Below, piece after piece: positions 1 through 9,114 of a DNA stretch of 64,000 nucleotides. This DNA comes from Pontivivens ytuae. GTDB lineage: Bacteria; Pseudomonadota; Alphaproteobacteria; Rhodobacterales; Rhodobacteraceae. Where the stretch lies: the NCBI RefSeq assembly GCF_015679265.1, contig NZ_CP064942.1, positions 833,501 to 897,500 of the forward strand, read 5' to 3'. The notes beneath the pieces are model-generated. The model ran no database searches and had not been told where the DNA came from. It was given only the letters and a program-made list of their open reading frames with translations. Position 1 is the first letter of the stretch. Every line of letters begins with the position of its first letter. The position numbers were made by a program, and so were the translations under genes.

Positions 1-2
1 TC

Positions 3-1376
3 CTCTCCGTCACCGACAAGTGGGTGCCGAACAAGGCGCGCGAGGCGGAGAAGGTCTTCGGCGCCGACGACGCCGCGCACCCGGCGGTCAACTACCTGCA
101 CAACGTCGCGGGTCCGGTCTATCTGGGCGGCCCGATCACCGGCATCCAGCAGCCGGTGCACTACGACTACCGCGCCCGCCGCGACACGCCGAACGAGCTG
201 CGCGCCTTCTTCCGCAAGATGGGCTGGCGTCGCGTCGTCGCCTTCCAGACCCGCAATCCACTGCACCGCGCGCACCAGGAGCTGACCTTCCGCGCCGCGA
301 AGGAAGCGCAGGCGAACCTCCTGATCCACCCGGTCGTCGGCATGACGAAGCCGGGCGACATCGACCACTTCACCCGCGTGCGCTGCTACGAGGCGGTGCT
401 CGACAAGTACCCCGCGGCCACCACGCACCTCTCCCTGCTGAACCTCGCCATGCGCATGGCAGGTCCGCGTGAGGCCGTCTGGCACGGCCTGATCCGCAAG
501 AACCACGGCTGCACCCACTTCATCGTGGGCCGCGACCACGCAGGCCCCGGCAAGAACTCCGCCGGTGAGGATTTCTACGGCCCCTACGACGCGCAGGACC
601 TCTTCAAGGAGCACGCGGACGAGATCGGCATCGAGATGCTGGACTTCAAGCACATGGTCTACGTGCAGGAGCGCGCCGAGTACCAGCCGATCGACGAGGT
701 GGAAAAGGACGCGACCGTCCTCAACATCTCCGGCACCGAGCTGCGCCGCCGTCTTCAGGAAGGGCTGGAGATCCCCGAGTGGTTTTCCTTCCCCGAGGTG
801 GTCGAGGAACTGCGCCGCACCAAGCCGCCGCGCTCCAAGCAGGGCTTCACCGTGTTCTTCACCGGCCTCTCCGGCTCCGGCAAGTCCACCATCGCCAACG
901 CGCTGATGGTCAAGCTGATGGAGATGGGCGGTCGCCCGGTGACGCTCCTCGACGGTGATATCGTGCGGAAGAACCTGAGCTCCGAGCTCGGCTTCTCCAA
1001 GGAGCACCGCGATCTGAACATCCGTCGCATCGGATATGTCGCGTCCGAGATCACCAAGAACGGCGGCATCGCGATCTGCGCGCCCATCGCGCCCTACACC
1101 GCGACCCGCCGTGCCGTCCGCGAGGATATCGAGAGCTTCGGCGCCTTCGTCGAGGTCCACGTCGCCACCTCGCTGGAGGAATGCGAGCGCCGCGACCGCA
1201 AGGGCCTCTACAAGCTCGCGCGTGAAGGAAAGATCAAGGAGTTCACCGGCATCTCCGACCCCTACGAGGCCCCGACTCAGGCCGAGTTGGTGGTGGACAC
1301 CGAAGGCCAGGAGGTCGACTTCTGCGCCCAGCAGGTGATCCTGAAGCTGGAACAAATGGGCCTGATCGCCGCCTGA
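3..1376 (+). CDS. Bifunctional sulfate adenylyltransferase / adenylylsulfate kinase, 5' end outside the window
   Basis: Activates sulfate in two steps in the cytoplasm: ATP sulfurylase makes APS, and the C-terminal APS kinase phosphorylates it to PAPS. The frame is open from the window edge, so about 457 residues are visible of a family that is usually near 570; the true start lies upstream. The sulfurylase part carries the nucleotide-binding RNPLHRAH motif (base ~260) and GRDHAG (base ~530). The kinase part begins near base 840 with the P-loop GLSGSGKST and continues with LDGD and [12 protein letters not shown]. The gene ends in TGA at 1374-1376, followed by a terminator. Identification is secure; only the N-terminus is missing. 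Confidence 0.95.
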   Translation, partial: LSVTDKWVPNKAREAEKVFGADDAAHPAVNYLHNVAGPVYLGGPITGIQQPVHYDYRARRDTPNELRAFFRKMGWRRVVAFQTRNPLHRAHQELTFRAAKEAQANLLIHPVVGMTKPGDIDHFTRVRCYEAVLDKYPAATTHLSLLNLAMRMAGPREAVWHGLIRKNHGCTHFIVGRDHAGPGKNSAGEDFYGPYDAQDLFKEHADEIGIEMLDFKHMVYVQERAEYQPIDEVEKDATVLNISGTELRRRLQEGLEIPEWFSFPEVVEELRRTKPPRSKQGFTVFFTGLSGSGKSTIANALMVKLMEMGGRPVTLLDGDIVRKNLSSELGFSKEHRDLNIRRIGYVASEITKNGGIAICAPIAPYTATRRAVREDIESFGAFVEVHVATSLEECERRDRKGLYKLAREGKIKEFTGISDPYEAPTQAELVVDTEGQEVDFCAQQVILKLEQMGLIAA

Positions 1377-1426
1377 TTTTAGAGAGGTGCCGGACCAGAT
1401 CCGGCACGGTTCCACGACTTGAAACC

Positions 1427-1454
1427 GCCCCGGCCGAAGCGCCGGGGCCTTTTC
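1427..1454 (+). terminator. Rho-independent terminator after the sulfate activation gene
   Basis: An 8-bp perfect GC stem (GCCCCGGC at 1427-1434, GCCGGGGC at 1441-1448) with a 6-nt loop is followed by CTTTTC. It lies 50 bases past the stop codon, so it should end the upstream transcript before the toxin-antitoxin operon. Confidence 0.75.
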
Positions 1455-1491
1455 GTTTGCGGGGCGAACATTCTGGTCATCGCGACCGCGC

Positions 1492-1511
1492 GTTGCTACA
1501 TATGTGACAAC
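1492..1511. promoter_or_regulatory. Imperfect palindrome, probable autoregulatory operator of the toxin-antitoxin operon
   Basis: A 20-bp imperfect inverted repeat centred on CATATG with outer arms GTTG...CAAC lies 13 bases upstream of the antitoxin ATG and just before its Shine-Dalgarno GAAAGG. AbrB/MazE-type antitoxins usually bind such palindromes to repress their own operon. The palindrome is seen; the role is inferred. Confidence 0.45.
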
Positions 1512-1524
1512 GAAAGGATCCGCC

Positions 1525-1740
1525 ATGAAACTGCGTAAGATCGGCAACTCCGTCGGCGTCCTGCTTCCCAAGGACGTCCTCGCCACCGCCAACCTCTCCG
1601 AAGGGGAGGAGGTCACGGTGGTGCCCGTGCAGGACGGCGTCTTCGTGAGTGCCGCCAACAGCCCTCAGGGCCGGATGCTCGCCGCGGCCCTCGAAGACAT
1701 GAACGACCGGCCGGACCTCTACCGCAAGCTCGCCGAATGA
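1525..1740 (+). CDS. AbrB/MazE-type antitoxin of a Doc toxin-antitoxin pair
   Basis: Small (71 aa) antitoxin predicted to bind and neutralise the Fic/Doc toxin encoded next to it and to bind its own promoter. The N-terminal half shows the swapped-hairpin AbrB pattern (KLRKIGNSVGVLLPKDVL, then GEEVTVVPVQDGVFV). The C-terminal tail (residues ~45-71) is the likely toxin-binding segment. An upstream GTG at 1504 is in frame, but the ATG at 1525 has a clear ribosome site (GAAAGGA) 6 nt away and starts at the domain edge. The stop overlaps the toxin start as ATGA, which indicates translational coupling. Confidence 0.85.
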   Translation: MKLRKIGNSVGVLLPKDVLATANLSEGEEVTVVPVQDGVFVSAANSPQGRMLAAALEDMNDRPDLYRKLAE

Positions 1741-2114
1741 TCCTGCCCGATGCGGCGACGCTCCGCATCTTCCACGACGCACAGCTGAAGCGCTTCGGTG
1801 GCGCGCCTGGCCTGCGCGATCCGGGCCTCCTGGAGGCTGCGGTCGGCCGCGTTCACAGCGCGCTCGCCTATGTGGAGATGGATGCGGTCGAGGCCGCGGC
1901 GATGCTCTGCCACGCGGTGCTCAAGAACCATGCCTTCGTCGATGGCAACAAGCGCACCGCCTATGGTGCCCTCGTCATGGTTCTGGCCGGCAATGGCTTG
2001 CGGCTGAAGGCCGGGGATATGGAGATCGCGGACATGATCCTGACTGCCGCCGGCAGTCAGGACGGTCACGACGTCATCGCGGACTGGCTTCGGCCACGTG
2101 TCGACGCGCGCTGA
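1737..2114 (+). CDS. doc: Death-on-curing (Doc) family toxin, Fic fold
   Basis: A 125-aa Fic-fold toxin. Doc proteins phosphorylate elongation factor Tu and stop translation until the antitoxin is restored. The Fic motif HAFVDGNKRTA is at residues 65-75 with the catalytic His65 and the basic end of the motif, so the active site looks intact. The N-terminal region (LRIFHDAQLKRFGG, then RDPGLLEAAV) is typical of chromosomal Doc toxins. The ATG overlaps the antitoxin stop by 4 bases. Length matches phage P1 Doc (~126 aa). The target is inferred from the family. Confidence 0.9.
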   Translation: MILPDAATLRIFHDAQLKRFGGAPGLRDPGLLEAAVGRVHSALAYVEMDAVEAAAMLCHAVLKNHAFVDGNKRTAYGALVMVLAGNGLRLKAGDMEIADMILTAAGSQDGHDVIADWLRPRVDAR

Positions 2115-2129
2115 AACGGTGGAGCCTCC

Positions 2130-2870
2130 TCAAGCCCCCGGCGTGAAGATCACGTTGTTGACGTAGGCGCGATCCTCCGGCGGGCGGGCGGATTGCAGGT
2201 CCGCGAACTCGTCCAGCGTCACGGGTTCCAGCCGCCCGCTGCGCCAGACTTGAGCCTTGTAGCCCAGCGCAGCAAGGTCCGCGAAGATGCCCGCGACGTC
2301 GGCCCCATGGCGGAACTCCGTCTCGACCATCAGCAGGGGCTTGTGCCGCCGCAGCGTCTCCCGCGCGCCGTCGAGCATCGCCTTCTCGTGCCCTTCCACG
2401 TCGATCTTGATGAAGTCGATTGCGCCGTCCAGGCCCGCCGTCACCTCGTCGAGGGGCACCGATCGCACGGTCTCGCGCACGACCTCCGTCCCCTCCGCCA
2501 GCGCCCCCGGCGCAATCGTGGCGCGCGTCGAGACCCGGCGGCCATCGGCGGCAACGGGCACCTCGAGAGACGCCTCGCCGCCCCGGTCCGACAGCGCCAC
2601 TGTGTGCAGCTCCGCATTGCCCGACAGCGTCGCGCGCAGATAAGGCGCCAGCACCGGATCGGGCTCGAAGACATGCACCTTGCGGCTCAGCCCCGCCAGC
2701 TGGCGCGCATAGACCCCGCGGTTCGCCCCGATGTCGAGCGCGATGTCGCAAGCGAGGCGGGAGACCCAGCGATGCTCCCGCTCGCCCAGCCCCGCATGGA
2801 CCTGCAAAACATACCGGAGAAGGAGATCGAGGCGCGGCGGCAGCAGCGCCTCCAGACGGGATTTCAACAT
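2130..2870 (-). CDS. FkbM-family SAM-dependent methyltransferase
   Basis: A 246-aa class I methyltransferase of the FkbM family, which O-methylates sugars or other small acceptors; the substrate cannot be read from sequence. The SAM site is visible as ALDIGANRGVYA, then VHVFEPDP after the second strand, with DFIKIDVEGHE as the family's later conserved block and a C-terminal VNNVIFTP. An in-frame start 90 bases further upstream exists, but it would run through the terminator hairpin at 2920-2945, so the ATG at 2870 is chosen. It converges with the Doc operon, leaving 15 bases between stops. Confidence 0.85.
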   Translation of the reverse strand: MLKSRLEALLPPRLDLLLRYVLQVHAGLGEREHRWVSRLACDIALDIGANRGVYARQLAGLSRKVHVFEPDPVLAPYLRATLSGNAELHTVALSDRGGEASLEVPVAADGRRVSTRATIAPGALAEGTEVVRETVRSVPLDEVTAGLDGAIDFIKIDVEGHEKAMLDGARETLRRHKPLLMVETEFRHGADVAGIFADLAALGYKAQVWRSGRLEPVTLDEFADLQSARPPEDRAYVNNVIFTPGA

Positions 2871-2919
2871 GCGCCCGACGCTACAGCCGCCCCCGAGACC
2901 CGTCCAGCATGCCAACGAA

Positions 2920-2945
2920 AAAGCCCCGCACAGCGGCGGGGCTTT
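2920..2945 (-). terminator. Rho-independent terminator (minus strand, possibly bidirectional)
   Basis: A perfect 10-bp stem (AAAGCCCCGC at 2920-2929 and its complement at 2936-2945) with a 6-nt loop. Read on the minus strand it is followed by further T residues (GGGGCTTTTTCG), and it sits 23 bases past the DUF1150 stop. It separates the Hsp20-DUF1150 unit from the methyltransferase. Confidence 0.8.
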
Positions 2946-2968
2946 CGCATTCGAACTCAAATGAAATG

Positions 2969-3187
2969 TCAGTGGACGCTGACCGGGGCCATCTCATGCT
3001 GGCGCGCCACCGCAAAGGCCAGGCGGCGGTCGCCGACGATGGCGATGCGCTCCCCGGTCTCCGCATGGATCGCGTAGAGCGTCGTCAGGTCCGTCTGCGC
3101 CCGAACATCCTCGGGCAGGTCATCGGCGCTGATGGTGCGGACATAGACGGTCCGGTCCGGCAGCGCATCGGGGGCGTGTTCCCTCAT
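2969..3187 (-). CDS. DUF1150 family protein
   Basis: A small (72 aa) acidic protein of the DUF1150 family, which is restricted to alphaproteobacteria and commonly follows an Hsp20 gene; its function is unknown. The conserved core (VYVR...LPEDVRAQ, LYAIH, GERIAIVGDRRLAF, ARQHEMAPVSVH) is complete. Two starts are possible: the ATG at 3211 overlaps the Hsp20 stop as ATGA, while the ATG at 3187 has a good AGAGGAG ribosome site 8 nt upstream, so the latter is preferred. It is co-transcribed with the small heat-shock gene, and a strong terminator follows. Confidence 0.85.
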   Translation of the reverse strand: MREHAPDALPDRTVYVRTISADDLPEDVRAQTDLTTLYAIHAETGERIAIVGDRRLAFAVARQHEMAPVSVH

Positions 3188-3207
3188 CTCCGTATCTCCT
3201 CTCTCCG

Positions 3208-3621
3208 TCATGACCGCTTGATCTCGATCGACTGAACAACGCGCTCGGGCGCCTTGCGTTCGAGCGATATGTTCAACAGCCCGTGTTCCAGTTGCGCTCC
3301 GGTCACTTCCACACCCTCCGCCAGGACGAAGGAGCGGGAGAACTGGCGCGCCGCGATGCCTCGGTGGAGGAACACCCGCTCGCCCGTCTGGTCGGCCTGC
3401 TTGCCCCGGATCAGGAGCTGCCGGTCCTCCAGCGTGATGGCGAGGTCGTCCTCCGCGAAACCGGCCACCGCAAGCGTGATGCGGTAGGCGTTTTCGGCCG
3501 TCTGTTCGATATTGTAGGGCGGATATCCATCCGACCCGGCCTTGGCCGTCCGCTCCACCAGCCGGTCGAGTTCCTCGAAGCCGAGCAGGAACGGGTGCGA
3601 GCCAAAGGAATGGCGTGTCAT
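3208..3621 (-). CDS. Small heat-shock protein, Hsp20/IbpA type
   Basis: A 137-aa ATP-independent holdase of the alpha-crystallin family that binds unfolding proteins in the cytoplasm. The N-terminus has the IbpA-like FEELDRLVERT helix. The alpha-crystallin domain runs from about residue 35 (PPYNIEQTAENAYRITLAVAGF) to residue ~125, with the conserved LLNISLERKAPE near the end and a C-terminal SIEIKRS replacing the usual IxI/V tail. It is first in a two-gene unit with DUF1150. Heat control (RpoH or a ROSE-like leader) is likely for the family, but I see no clear element. Confidence 0.92.
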   Translation of the reverse strand: MTRHSFGSHPFLLGFEELDRLVERTAKAGSDGYPPYNIEQTAENAYRITLAVAGFAEDDLAITLEDRQLLIRGKQADQTGERVFLHRGIAARQFSRSFVLAEGVEVTGAQLEHGLLNISLERKAPERVVQSIEIKRS

Positions 3622-3796
3622 GGCGATGTCCTCGTTGCGTCAAGCGACATGTGCCCGGGTCCCGGTATCGGCGGCCCGGATACAAGAAATATGGGTGAGC
3701 GGCCCCGCACCCACAAGAGCCTGCGCGACGCGACGTCAGTGGCGCGAGGTGGCGTAACCGCGCTACGCTCTTCGGCAAAACGACAGGGGAAACACC

Positions 3797-4975
3797 ATGC
3801 GCGAAGCCGTGATCGTCTCGTCCGCCCGCTCGGGGCTGACCAAGGCCCACCGGGGCGAGTTCAACCGCACCTTCGGCGCCACGCTGGGCGGCGAGGTGAT
3901 TGGAGAGACGGTTCGCCGCGCGGGCGTGAACCCAGAGATGGTCGAGGACTGCCTGATCGGCTGCGCCTTCCCGTCGGGCACCACCGGCGGCAACATCGCG
4001 CGCCAGATCGTAATCCGCGCGGGGCTGCCGGTCTCCATCGCGGGCGCCACGGTGAACCGCTTCTGCTCCTCTGGGCTGCAGACCGTTGCCATGGCCGCCA
4101 ACCGGATCGAGAACGAGGGGGCGGAGGCCGTCGTCGCGGGCGGGGTCGAGGTGGTCAGCCAGATCCCCGGCAAGAAGGGCCCGATGGACGAGGATCCGTG
4201 GCTGCTCGACCACAAGCCCGAGATCTTCCTGCCGATGATCGACACGGCCGACATCGTCGCCCAGCGCTACGGCATCTCCCGCGAACGGCAGGATGCATAC
4301 GGCCTGCGCTCCCAACAGCGCTATGCCGCCGCCCAGCAGGCGGGAAAGTACGACGACGAGATCATGGCGATCGAGACCGTCATGGCCGTGCAGGACCGCG
4401 AAACCGGCGAGATCTCGGAGAAGACAGTCACCGTCGACCGCGACACCTGCAACCGCCCCCAGACCACACTGGAGGGGCTGGAAAGCCTGCAACCTGTGCG
4501 CGGAGAGGGCAACTTCATCACCGCCGGCAATGCCTCCCAACTCTCGGACGGTGCGGCGGGCGTGATGCTGATGGAAGCGGGGGCCGCGAAATCCGAGGGC
4601 ATCGAGGCGCTCGCCACCTTCCGCGGCTTCGCCGTCGCCGGCTGCGAGCCCGACGAGATGGGCATCGGCCCCGTCTTCGCCGTCCCGCGCCTGCTCGACC
4701 GTGCGGGGCTGAAGGTGGAGGATATCGATCTCTGGGAACTCAACGAGGCCTTCGCGAGCCAGGTGCTCTACTGCCAGGACCGGCTGGAGATCCCGGACGA
4801 GAAGCTCAACGTCAACGGCGGCTCCATCGCCATCGGCCACCCCTTCGGCATGACCGGCGCCCGCCAGGTCGGGCACATCATCCGCGAGGGTAAGCGCACC
4901 GGCGCCAAATGGGCGGTCGTGACCATGTGCATCGGCGGCGGCCAGGGCGCCGCTGGATTGCTGGAAATTCACTGA
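3797..4975 (+). CDS. Acetyl-CoA C-acyltransferase (thiolase)
   Basis: A 392-aa degradative thiolase that performs the last step of beta-oxidation, cleaving 3-oxoacyl-CoA with CoA to acetyl-CoA and a shortened acyl-CoA. The nucleophile Cys90 sits in [10 protein letters not shown], the catalytic His348 in [10 protein letters not shown], and the second Cys378 in [10 protein letters not shown]. Length is standard. It lies 81 bases upstream of two acyl-CoA dehydrogenases resembling PimC and PimD, so a role like PimB (dicarboxyl or odd-chain CoA esters) is plausible, but chain length cannot be read from sequence. AAACACC precedes the ATG; no strong ribosome site is seen. Confidence 0.92.
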   Translation: MREAVIVSSARSGLTKAHRGEFNRTFGATLGGEVIGETVRRAGVNPEMVEDCLIGCAFPSGTTGGNIARQIVIRAGLPVSIAGATVNRFCSSGLQTVAMAANRIENEGAEAVVAGGVEVVSQIPGKKGPMDEDPWLLDHKPEIFLPMIDTADIVAQRYGISRERQDAYGLRSQQRYAAAQQAGKYDDEIMAIETVMAVQDRETGEISEKTVTVDRDTCNRPQTTLEGLESLQPVRGEGNFITAGNASQLSDGAAGVMLMEAGAAKSEGIEALATFRGFAVAGCEPDEMGIGPVFAVPRLLDRAGLKVEDIDLWELNEAFASQVLYCQDRLEIPDEKLNVNGGSIAIGHPFGMTGARQVGHIIREGKRTGAKWAVVTMCIGGGQGAAGLLEIH

Positions 4976-5056
4976 GCCGCGCGAAAATCTTCATCCGAAG
5001 ATCTCCCAAGAGTTTTCGTCCGAAAACTCTTTCGCGTCAGGAGAAAGGAGCGACAG

Positions 5057-6238
5057 ATGAACCTCGACTTCACCCCCGGGCAGGAGGCGTTCCGGCAGGA
5101 GGTGCGCGACTGGCTCGCCGCCAACCTCTCGCCCCGCCTCGCCGACAAGGTCCGCACCTCCAAGCACCTCGCGAAGGAGGACATGGAGGGCTGGCACGCC
5201 AAGCTCAACGAGAAGGGCTGGCTCGCCAATCACTGGCCGGTGGAGCATGGCGGGCCGGGCTGGGGGCCCGTGGAGAAGTTCATCTTCGAGGATGAGTGCG
5301 CCCGCGCCCACGCCCCGCGCATCGTCCCCTTCGGCGTCAACATGCTCGGCCCCGTCCTGCTGAAATACGGCTCGGAGGCGCAAAAGGCGCACTACCTGCC
5401 CCGCATCCTCGACGGCACCGACTGGTGGTGCCAGGGCTACTCGGAGCCGGGCGCGGGCTCCGACCTCGCCTCGCTCAAGACCACCGCGGTGAAGGACGGC
5501 AACCACTACATCGTCAATGGGCAGAAGACGTGGACAACGCTCGGCCAGCACGCGGACTGGATCTTCTGCCTCGTGCGCACCTCGAAGGAGGGCAAACCGC
5601 AGGAGGGGATCTCGTTCCTGCTCATCGACATGAGCACGCCGGGCATCGAGGTCCGCCCGATCCACCTGCTCGACGGCGATCACGAGGTGAACGAGGTCTG
5701 GTTCACCGACGTGCGGGTGCCGGTGGAGAACCTGGTGGGCGCGGAGAACCAGGGCTGGACCATCGCGAAGTACCTGCTGACCTATGAGCGGACGGGCATC
5801 GCGGGGGTCGGCTTCTCCACCGCAGCCCTCGCCGAACTCAAGGCGGTCGTCGGCCAGACCGAGAAGGCGGACGATCCCCTCTTCGCCGCCCGCATGGCGC
5901 GGGTCGAGATCGCACTGGAGAACATGAAGACCACCAACCTGCGCGTCCTCGCCGCCGCGGCGGGCGGTGCCGCGCCGGGGGCCGAAAGCTCGCTCCTCAA
6001 GATCAAGGGCACCGAGATCCGGCAGGAGATCAACGCCCTCTTCATGCGTGCCATGGGCCCGCAGGCCCAGCCCTTCGTCAGCGAGGCGCTGGAGGAGGGC
6101 TATAACGGCCCGCAGGTCGGCCCGGACGGCGCGGCCTACGCGGCGAAGGACTACTTCAACAACCGCAAGCTCTCGATCTTCGGCGGGTCCAACGAGATCC
6201 AGAAGAACATCGTCTCCAAGGCGATGCTGGGCTTCTGA
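5057..6238 (+). CDS. pimC: Acyl-CoA dehydrogenase, pimeloyl-CoA dehydrogenase large-subunit type
   Basis: A 393-aa FAD enzyme that introduces the alpha-beta double bond of acyl-CoA and passes electrons to ETF. It shows the family middle-domain signatures: WWCQGYSEPGAGSDLASLKT, NGQKTWTT and EVNEVWFTDVRVP, with FGGSNEIQKNIV near the C-terminus. The opening FTPGQEAFRQEVRDWLAANL and KHLAKEDMEGW closely resemble PimC-type large subunits. Ribosome site AGGAGAAAGGAG is 7 nt before the ATG. It is followed by a smaller acyl-CoA dehydrogenase, so the two probably form a heteromeric enzyme. The substrate is inferred. Confidence 0.88.
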   Translation: MNLDFTPGQEAFRQEVRDWLAANLSPRLADKVRTSKHLAKEDMEGWHAKLNEKGWLANHWPVEHGGPGWGPVEKFIFEDECARAHAPRIVPFGVNMLGPVLLKYGSEAQKAHYLPRILDGTDWWCQGYSEPGAGSDLASLKTTAVKDGNHYIVNGQKTWTTLGQHADWIFCLVRTSKEGKPQEGISFLLIDMSTPGIEVRPIHLLDGDHEVNEVWFTDVRVPVENLVGAENQGWTIAKYLLTYERTGIAGVGFSTAALAELKAVVGQTEKADDPLFAARMARVEIALENMKTTNLRVLAAAAGGAAPGAESSLLKIKGTEIRQEINALFMRAMGPQAQPFVSEALEEGYNGPQVGPDGAAYAAKDYFNNRKLSIFGGSNEIQKNIVSKAMLGF

Positions 6239-6314
6239 TCAACAGCAAGGCTCCGTCCCGGCCCCGCGCCGGAACCGCCACAAACACCATCCCGGCCCCC
6301 ACAGGACACGACCC

Positions 6315-7343
6315 ATGGACTTCACCCTGACCGACGACCGCCGGATGCTCGCCGACACGCTGGAGCGCTTCCTCGCCGACCGCTACGACCACCCGACCCG
6401 GATGAAAATCGCGGACAGCGAGGCCGGCTGGTCGCGCGAGATGTGGGGCGAGATGGCGGAGCTCGGCCTGATCGGCGCGCTCTTCTCCGAGGAGGAAGGC
6501 GGCTTCGGCGGGCATGGTCACGACATCGCGCTGATCTTCGAACGGCTGGGCCGCGCACTGGTCGTCGAACCCTTCCTCGGCGCGCTGGCCGCCCGCGCCC
6601 TGCCCGACGCGCCGCGGGAGGAGGTCGTCGCCGGAACGCTCATCCCCGCCTTCGCCCATTCCGAGCCCGCGACCGCCTTCGACCCGGCCCGCCTGTCCGC
6701 CCGCGTCGAAAACGGCAGGCTCACCGGCCACAAGGTCGCCGTTGCCAATGCCGAGGCAGCCGACATCTTCCTCGTCTCCGCGCTGGAGGACGGCGCCCCT
6801 GCCCTCTTCGCCGTCGAGGCCGGAGCGGCGTCCCTCACCCCCTACGCCCTCATGGATGGCGGCCGGGGCGCGGACATCAGCTTCGTCGCCGCCCCGGCGG
6901 CCCGCCTCGACACCCCACTCGACCTAGTACTGGACCGAGCGCTGCTGGCGCTCTCCGCCGAGGCGCTCGGCGTGATGGAGCGCTGCAAGGACACCACCAT
7001 CGACTACCTCAAGACCCGCCGGCAGTTCGGCGTGCCGCTCTCGAAGTTCCAGGCGCTCCAGCACCGCGCCGTCGACATGGTGACCGAGATCGAGCAGGCC
7101 CGCTCCGCCGTGATCAACGCGGCCCACCACCTCGGCACCGATCAGGGCCCCCGCTACGCCGCCGCCGCGAAATACACGGCGAGCGCCACTGGCCGAATGA
7201 TCGCGGAGGAGACCATCCAGCTCCACGGCGGCATCGCCATGACCTGGGAATACGACATCGCTCACGCCGCGAAACGGCTGAGCCTGCTCGCCCAGATCCT
7301 CGGCGACGAGGACGTCCATCTCATGCGGTTCGCGGGCATGTGA
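6315..7343 (+). CDS. pimD: Acyl-CoA dehydrogenase, pimeloyl-CoA dehydrogenase small-subunit type
   Basis: A 342-aa acyl-CoA dehydrogenase, partner of the preceding gene. MDFTLTDDRRMLADTLERFL and ADRYD with GGFGGHGHDIALIFERLGRA are typical of PimD-like subunits, and the C-terminal domain carries KTRRQFGVPLSKFQALQHR and LHGGIAMTWEYD. The open frame extends far upstream inside the previous gene, but the ATG at 6315 matches the domain start. It is shorter than the large subunit and lacks part of the middle domain, as usual for this subunit. A thiolase-PimC-PimD order suggests a compact beta-oxidation operon. Confidence 0.87.
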   Translation: MDFTLTDDRRMLADTLERFLADRYDHPTRMKIADSEAGWSREMWGEMAELGLIGALFSEEEGGFGGHGHDIALIFERLGRALVVEPFLGALAARALPDAPREEVVAGTLIPAFAHSEPATAFDPARLSARVENGRLTGHKVAVANAEAADIFLVSALEDGAPALFAVEAGAASLTPYALMDGGRGADISFVAAPAARLDTPLDLVLDRALLALSAEALGVMERCKDTTIDYLKTRRQFGVPLSKFQALQHRAVDMVTEIEQARSAVINAAHHLGTDQGPRYAAAAKYTASATGRMIAEETIQLHGGIAMTWEYDIAHAAKRLSLLAQILGDEDVHLMRFAGM

Positions 7344-7351
7344 CCGGGCTT

Positions 7352-7502
7352 GCGTATTTGGACAAAGAAGAAGATGGAGGGAGTGCCCCCGGCTCCGGCG
7401 CCCCGGAACACGGGGGACTTCTCCTTTGGCGGTCATCGGCGCGCCCGCCTGTACCGCGGGCTCATCTGACACGGCAGGTCTTTCTTCTTTGTTAAAATAC
7501 GC
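7352..7502. repeat. 151-bp element bounded by 21-bp inverted repeats
   Basis: GCGTATTT..ACAAAGAAGAA at 7352-7372 recurs as its reverse complement at 7482-7502 with 19 of 21 positions matching. The interior (109 bp) is GC-rich and has no gene. This resembles a small non-autonomous repeat (MITE- or REP-like) or a long-armed terminator between the pimD-like gene and the sensor kinase. The rest of the gap to 7660 shows no further gene. Confidence 0.6.
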
Positions 7503-7660
7503 CCGCCGGAGGCGAACGGCGCCAGCCGTTAACCTTTTGAAGGCGAAAGCCTGACAGCTTTGCTTGGCATACGGATGTCATACGCTCCGCGCACGGGTTG
7601 TGCACAGGCGTTTTCGTCCGTATTTTCAAAGTTAACGGGCGGCCGCGGGGGCCTTCATCG

Positions 7661-9103
7661 ATGTTCCATTCGCTGGCAGGACGCGTCATCGCGTTGACGA
7701 TCATCTTCGTGATGATCGCGGAGGTCGCGATCTTCGTCCCCTCCATCTCCCGCTTCCGCGCCGACTACCTGCAGGAGCGGCTGGAGCGGGCGCAGATCGC
7801 CTCCCTCGCCTTGCTCGCCACACCAGACGACATGGTCGCCCCCGCGCTGGAGGAGGAGCTGCTGGCCAATGCGGGTGTCACCAACATCGTGTTGCGCCGC
7901 GACTTCATGCGCGAACTCATACTCGCCTCCCCCATGCCCGAACCGATTGCGGAGACCTATGACCTGCGCGGCGCCGGGCCCTTCGTGCTGATCCGCGACG
8001 CGTTCCAGCTCCTCCTCTATGGCGGCGACCGGATGATCCGTGTGATCGGCCTGCCGGTCCAGGGCGGCGGAACGGCGATCGAGATCACGGTGCCCGAGAC
8101 GCCGATGCGCGACGCGCTGATCGCCTATGGCCTCCGGATCCTCGTGCTGTCGCTCATCATCTCGCTCATCACCGCGAGCCTTCTGCTGATCGCCGTCAAC
8201 CGCTTCATCGGACGGCCGATCAAGCGGGTCGTGGGGCACATGGCGGCCTTCCGCGAGGACTACGAGAACCCCGAGCGCATCATCCGGCCCGAGTCGCGTC
8301 TGCGTGAGTTCCGCGATGCGGAGCAGGCGATGTCCGACATGCAGACGCAGCTCATTTCGGCCCTGAAGCAGAAGGACCGGCTCGCAGCACTTGGCGAGGC
8401 GGTGGCGAAGATCAGCCACGATCTGCGCAACATCCTGACCACCACGAGCCTGCTGGCCGACCGCCTGGAGACCTCGGCCGACCCGCGGGTGCGCCGCACG
8501 GCGCCGAAGCTCGTGGGCTCCCTCAGCCGCGCCGTCACCCTGTGCGAGAGCACGCTGAGCTTCGGCCGGGCGGAGGAGGCGCCGCCGGAAAAGCGGATCG
8601 TGGATCTCAGCGCGCTGGTCGCCGACGTGTTCGAGGCGGAGCTCCTCGCCCGCCCCGACTGCACGGTCAGCTTCGAGAACGCGGTCCCCGCCCGCATGCG
8701 GATCGAGGCGGATCCCGAGCAGCTCTACCGCGTGATCCTCAACCTCGTGCGCAATGCCCGCCAGGCGATGGAGAACCAGCCCGGCGGCGGCCAGATCCGG
8801 ATCGAGGGCACGGATATGGGCGACATGGCCGAGATCCTGATCTGCGATACCGGCCCCGGCCTGCCGACCAAGGCGATTGAACATCTCTTCAAACCGTTCC
8901 AGGGCGGACAGCGGCGCGGGGGCACCGGGCTGGGCCTTGCCATCTCCTCCGAACTGGTGCGAGGGCATGGGGGACGGCTGGAGCTGGCGGAGACCTCGAC
9001 CAACGGCACGACCTTCCGGATCGTGCTGCCGTCACGTGATCTGAAGGTCGTCCGCCCGGCCGAGATTTCGCCCTTGCAAAGCCTCGCGGGCGGCGATAGG
9101 TAG
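7661..9103 (+). CDS. Membrane sensor histidine kinase
   Basis: A 480-aa two-component sensor. A first transmembrane segment lies at residues ~8-28 (VIALTIIFVMIAEVAIFV), followed by a periplasmic region of ~140 residues, a second hydrophobic segment (RILVLSLIISLITASLLLIA), a HAMP-like linker with GRPIKRVVGHMAAF, a HisKA region with His253 in ISHDLRN, and an HATPase domain with NLVRNARQAM, DTGPGLP and GGTGLGLAI. All boxes look intact. The start is the ATG at 7661; an upstream in-frame TTG/GTG region is rejected because the hydrophobic segment begins here. No response regulator is adjacent, so the partner is unknown. Confidence 0.88.
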   Translation: MFHSLAGRVIALTIIFVMIAEVAIFVPSISRFRADYLQERLERAQIASLALLATPDDMVAPALEEELLANAGVTNIVLRRDFMRELILASPMPEPIAETYDLRGAGPFVLIRDAFQLLLYGGDRMIRVIGLPVQGGGTAIEITVPETPMRDALIAYGLRILVLSLIISLITASLLLIAVNRFIGRPIKRVVGHMAAFREDYENPERIIRPESRLREFRDAEQAMSDMQTQLISALKQKDRLAALGEAVAKISHDLRNILTTTSLLADRLETSADPRVRRTAPKLVGSLSRAVTLCESTLSFGRAEEAPPEKRIVDLSALVADVFEAELLARPDCTVSFENAVPARMRIEADPEQLYRVILNLVRNARQAMENQPGGGQIRIEGTDMGDMAEILICDTGPGLPTKAIEHLFKPFQGGQRRGGTGLGLAISSELVRGHGGRLELAETSTNGTTFRIVLPSRDLKVVRPAEISPLQSLAGGDR

Positions 9104-9114
9104 CCTCTCACCGC

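Noticed and set aside
2969..4972. Very long minus-strand open frame opposite the thiolase
   Set aside because: Only its last ~75 codons are the DUF1150 gene; the rest is the antisense of a well-supported thiolase and Hsp20, open only because of high GC content.
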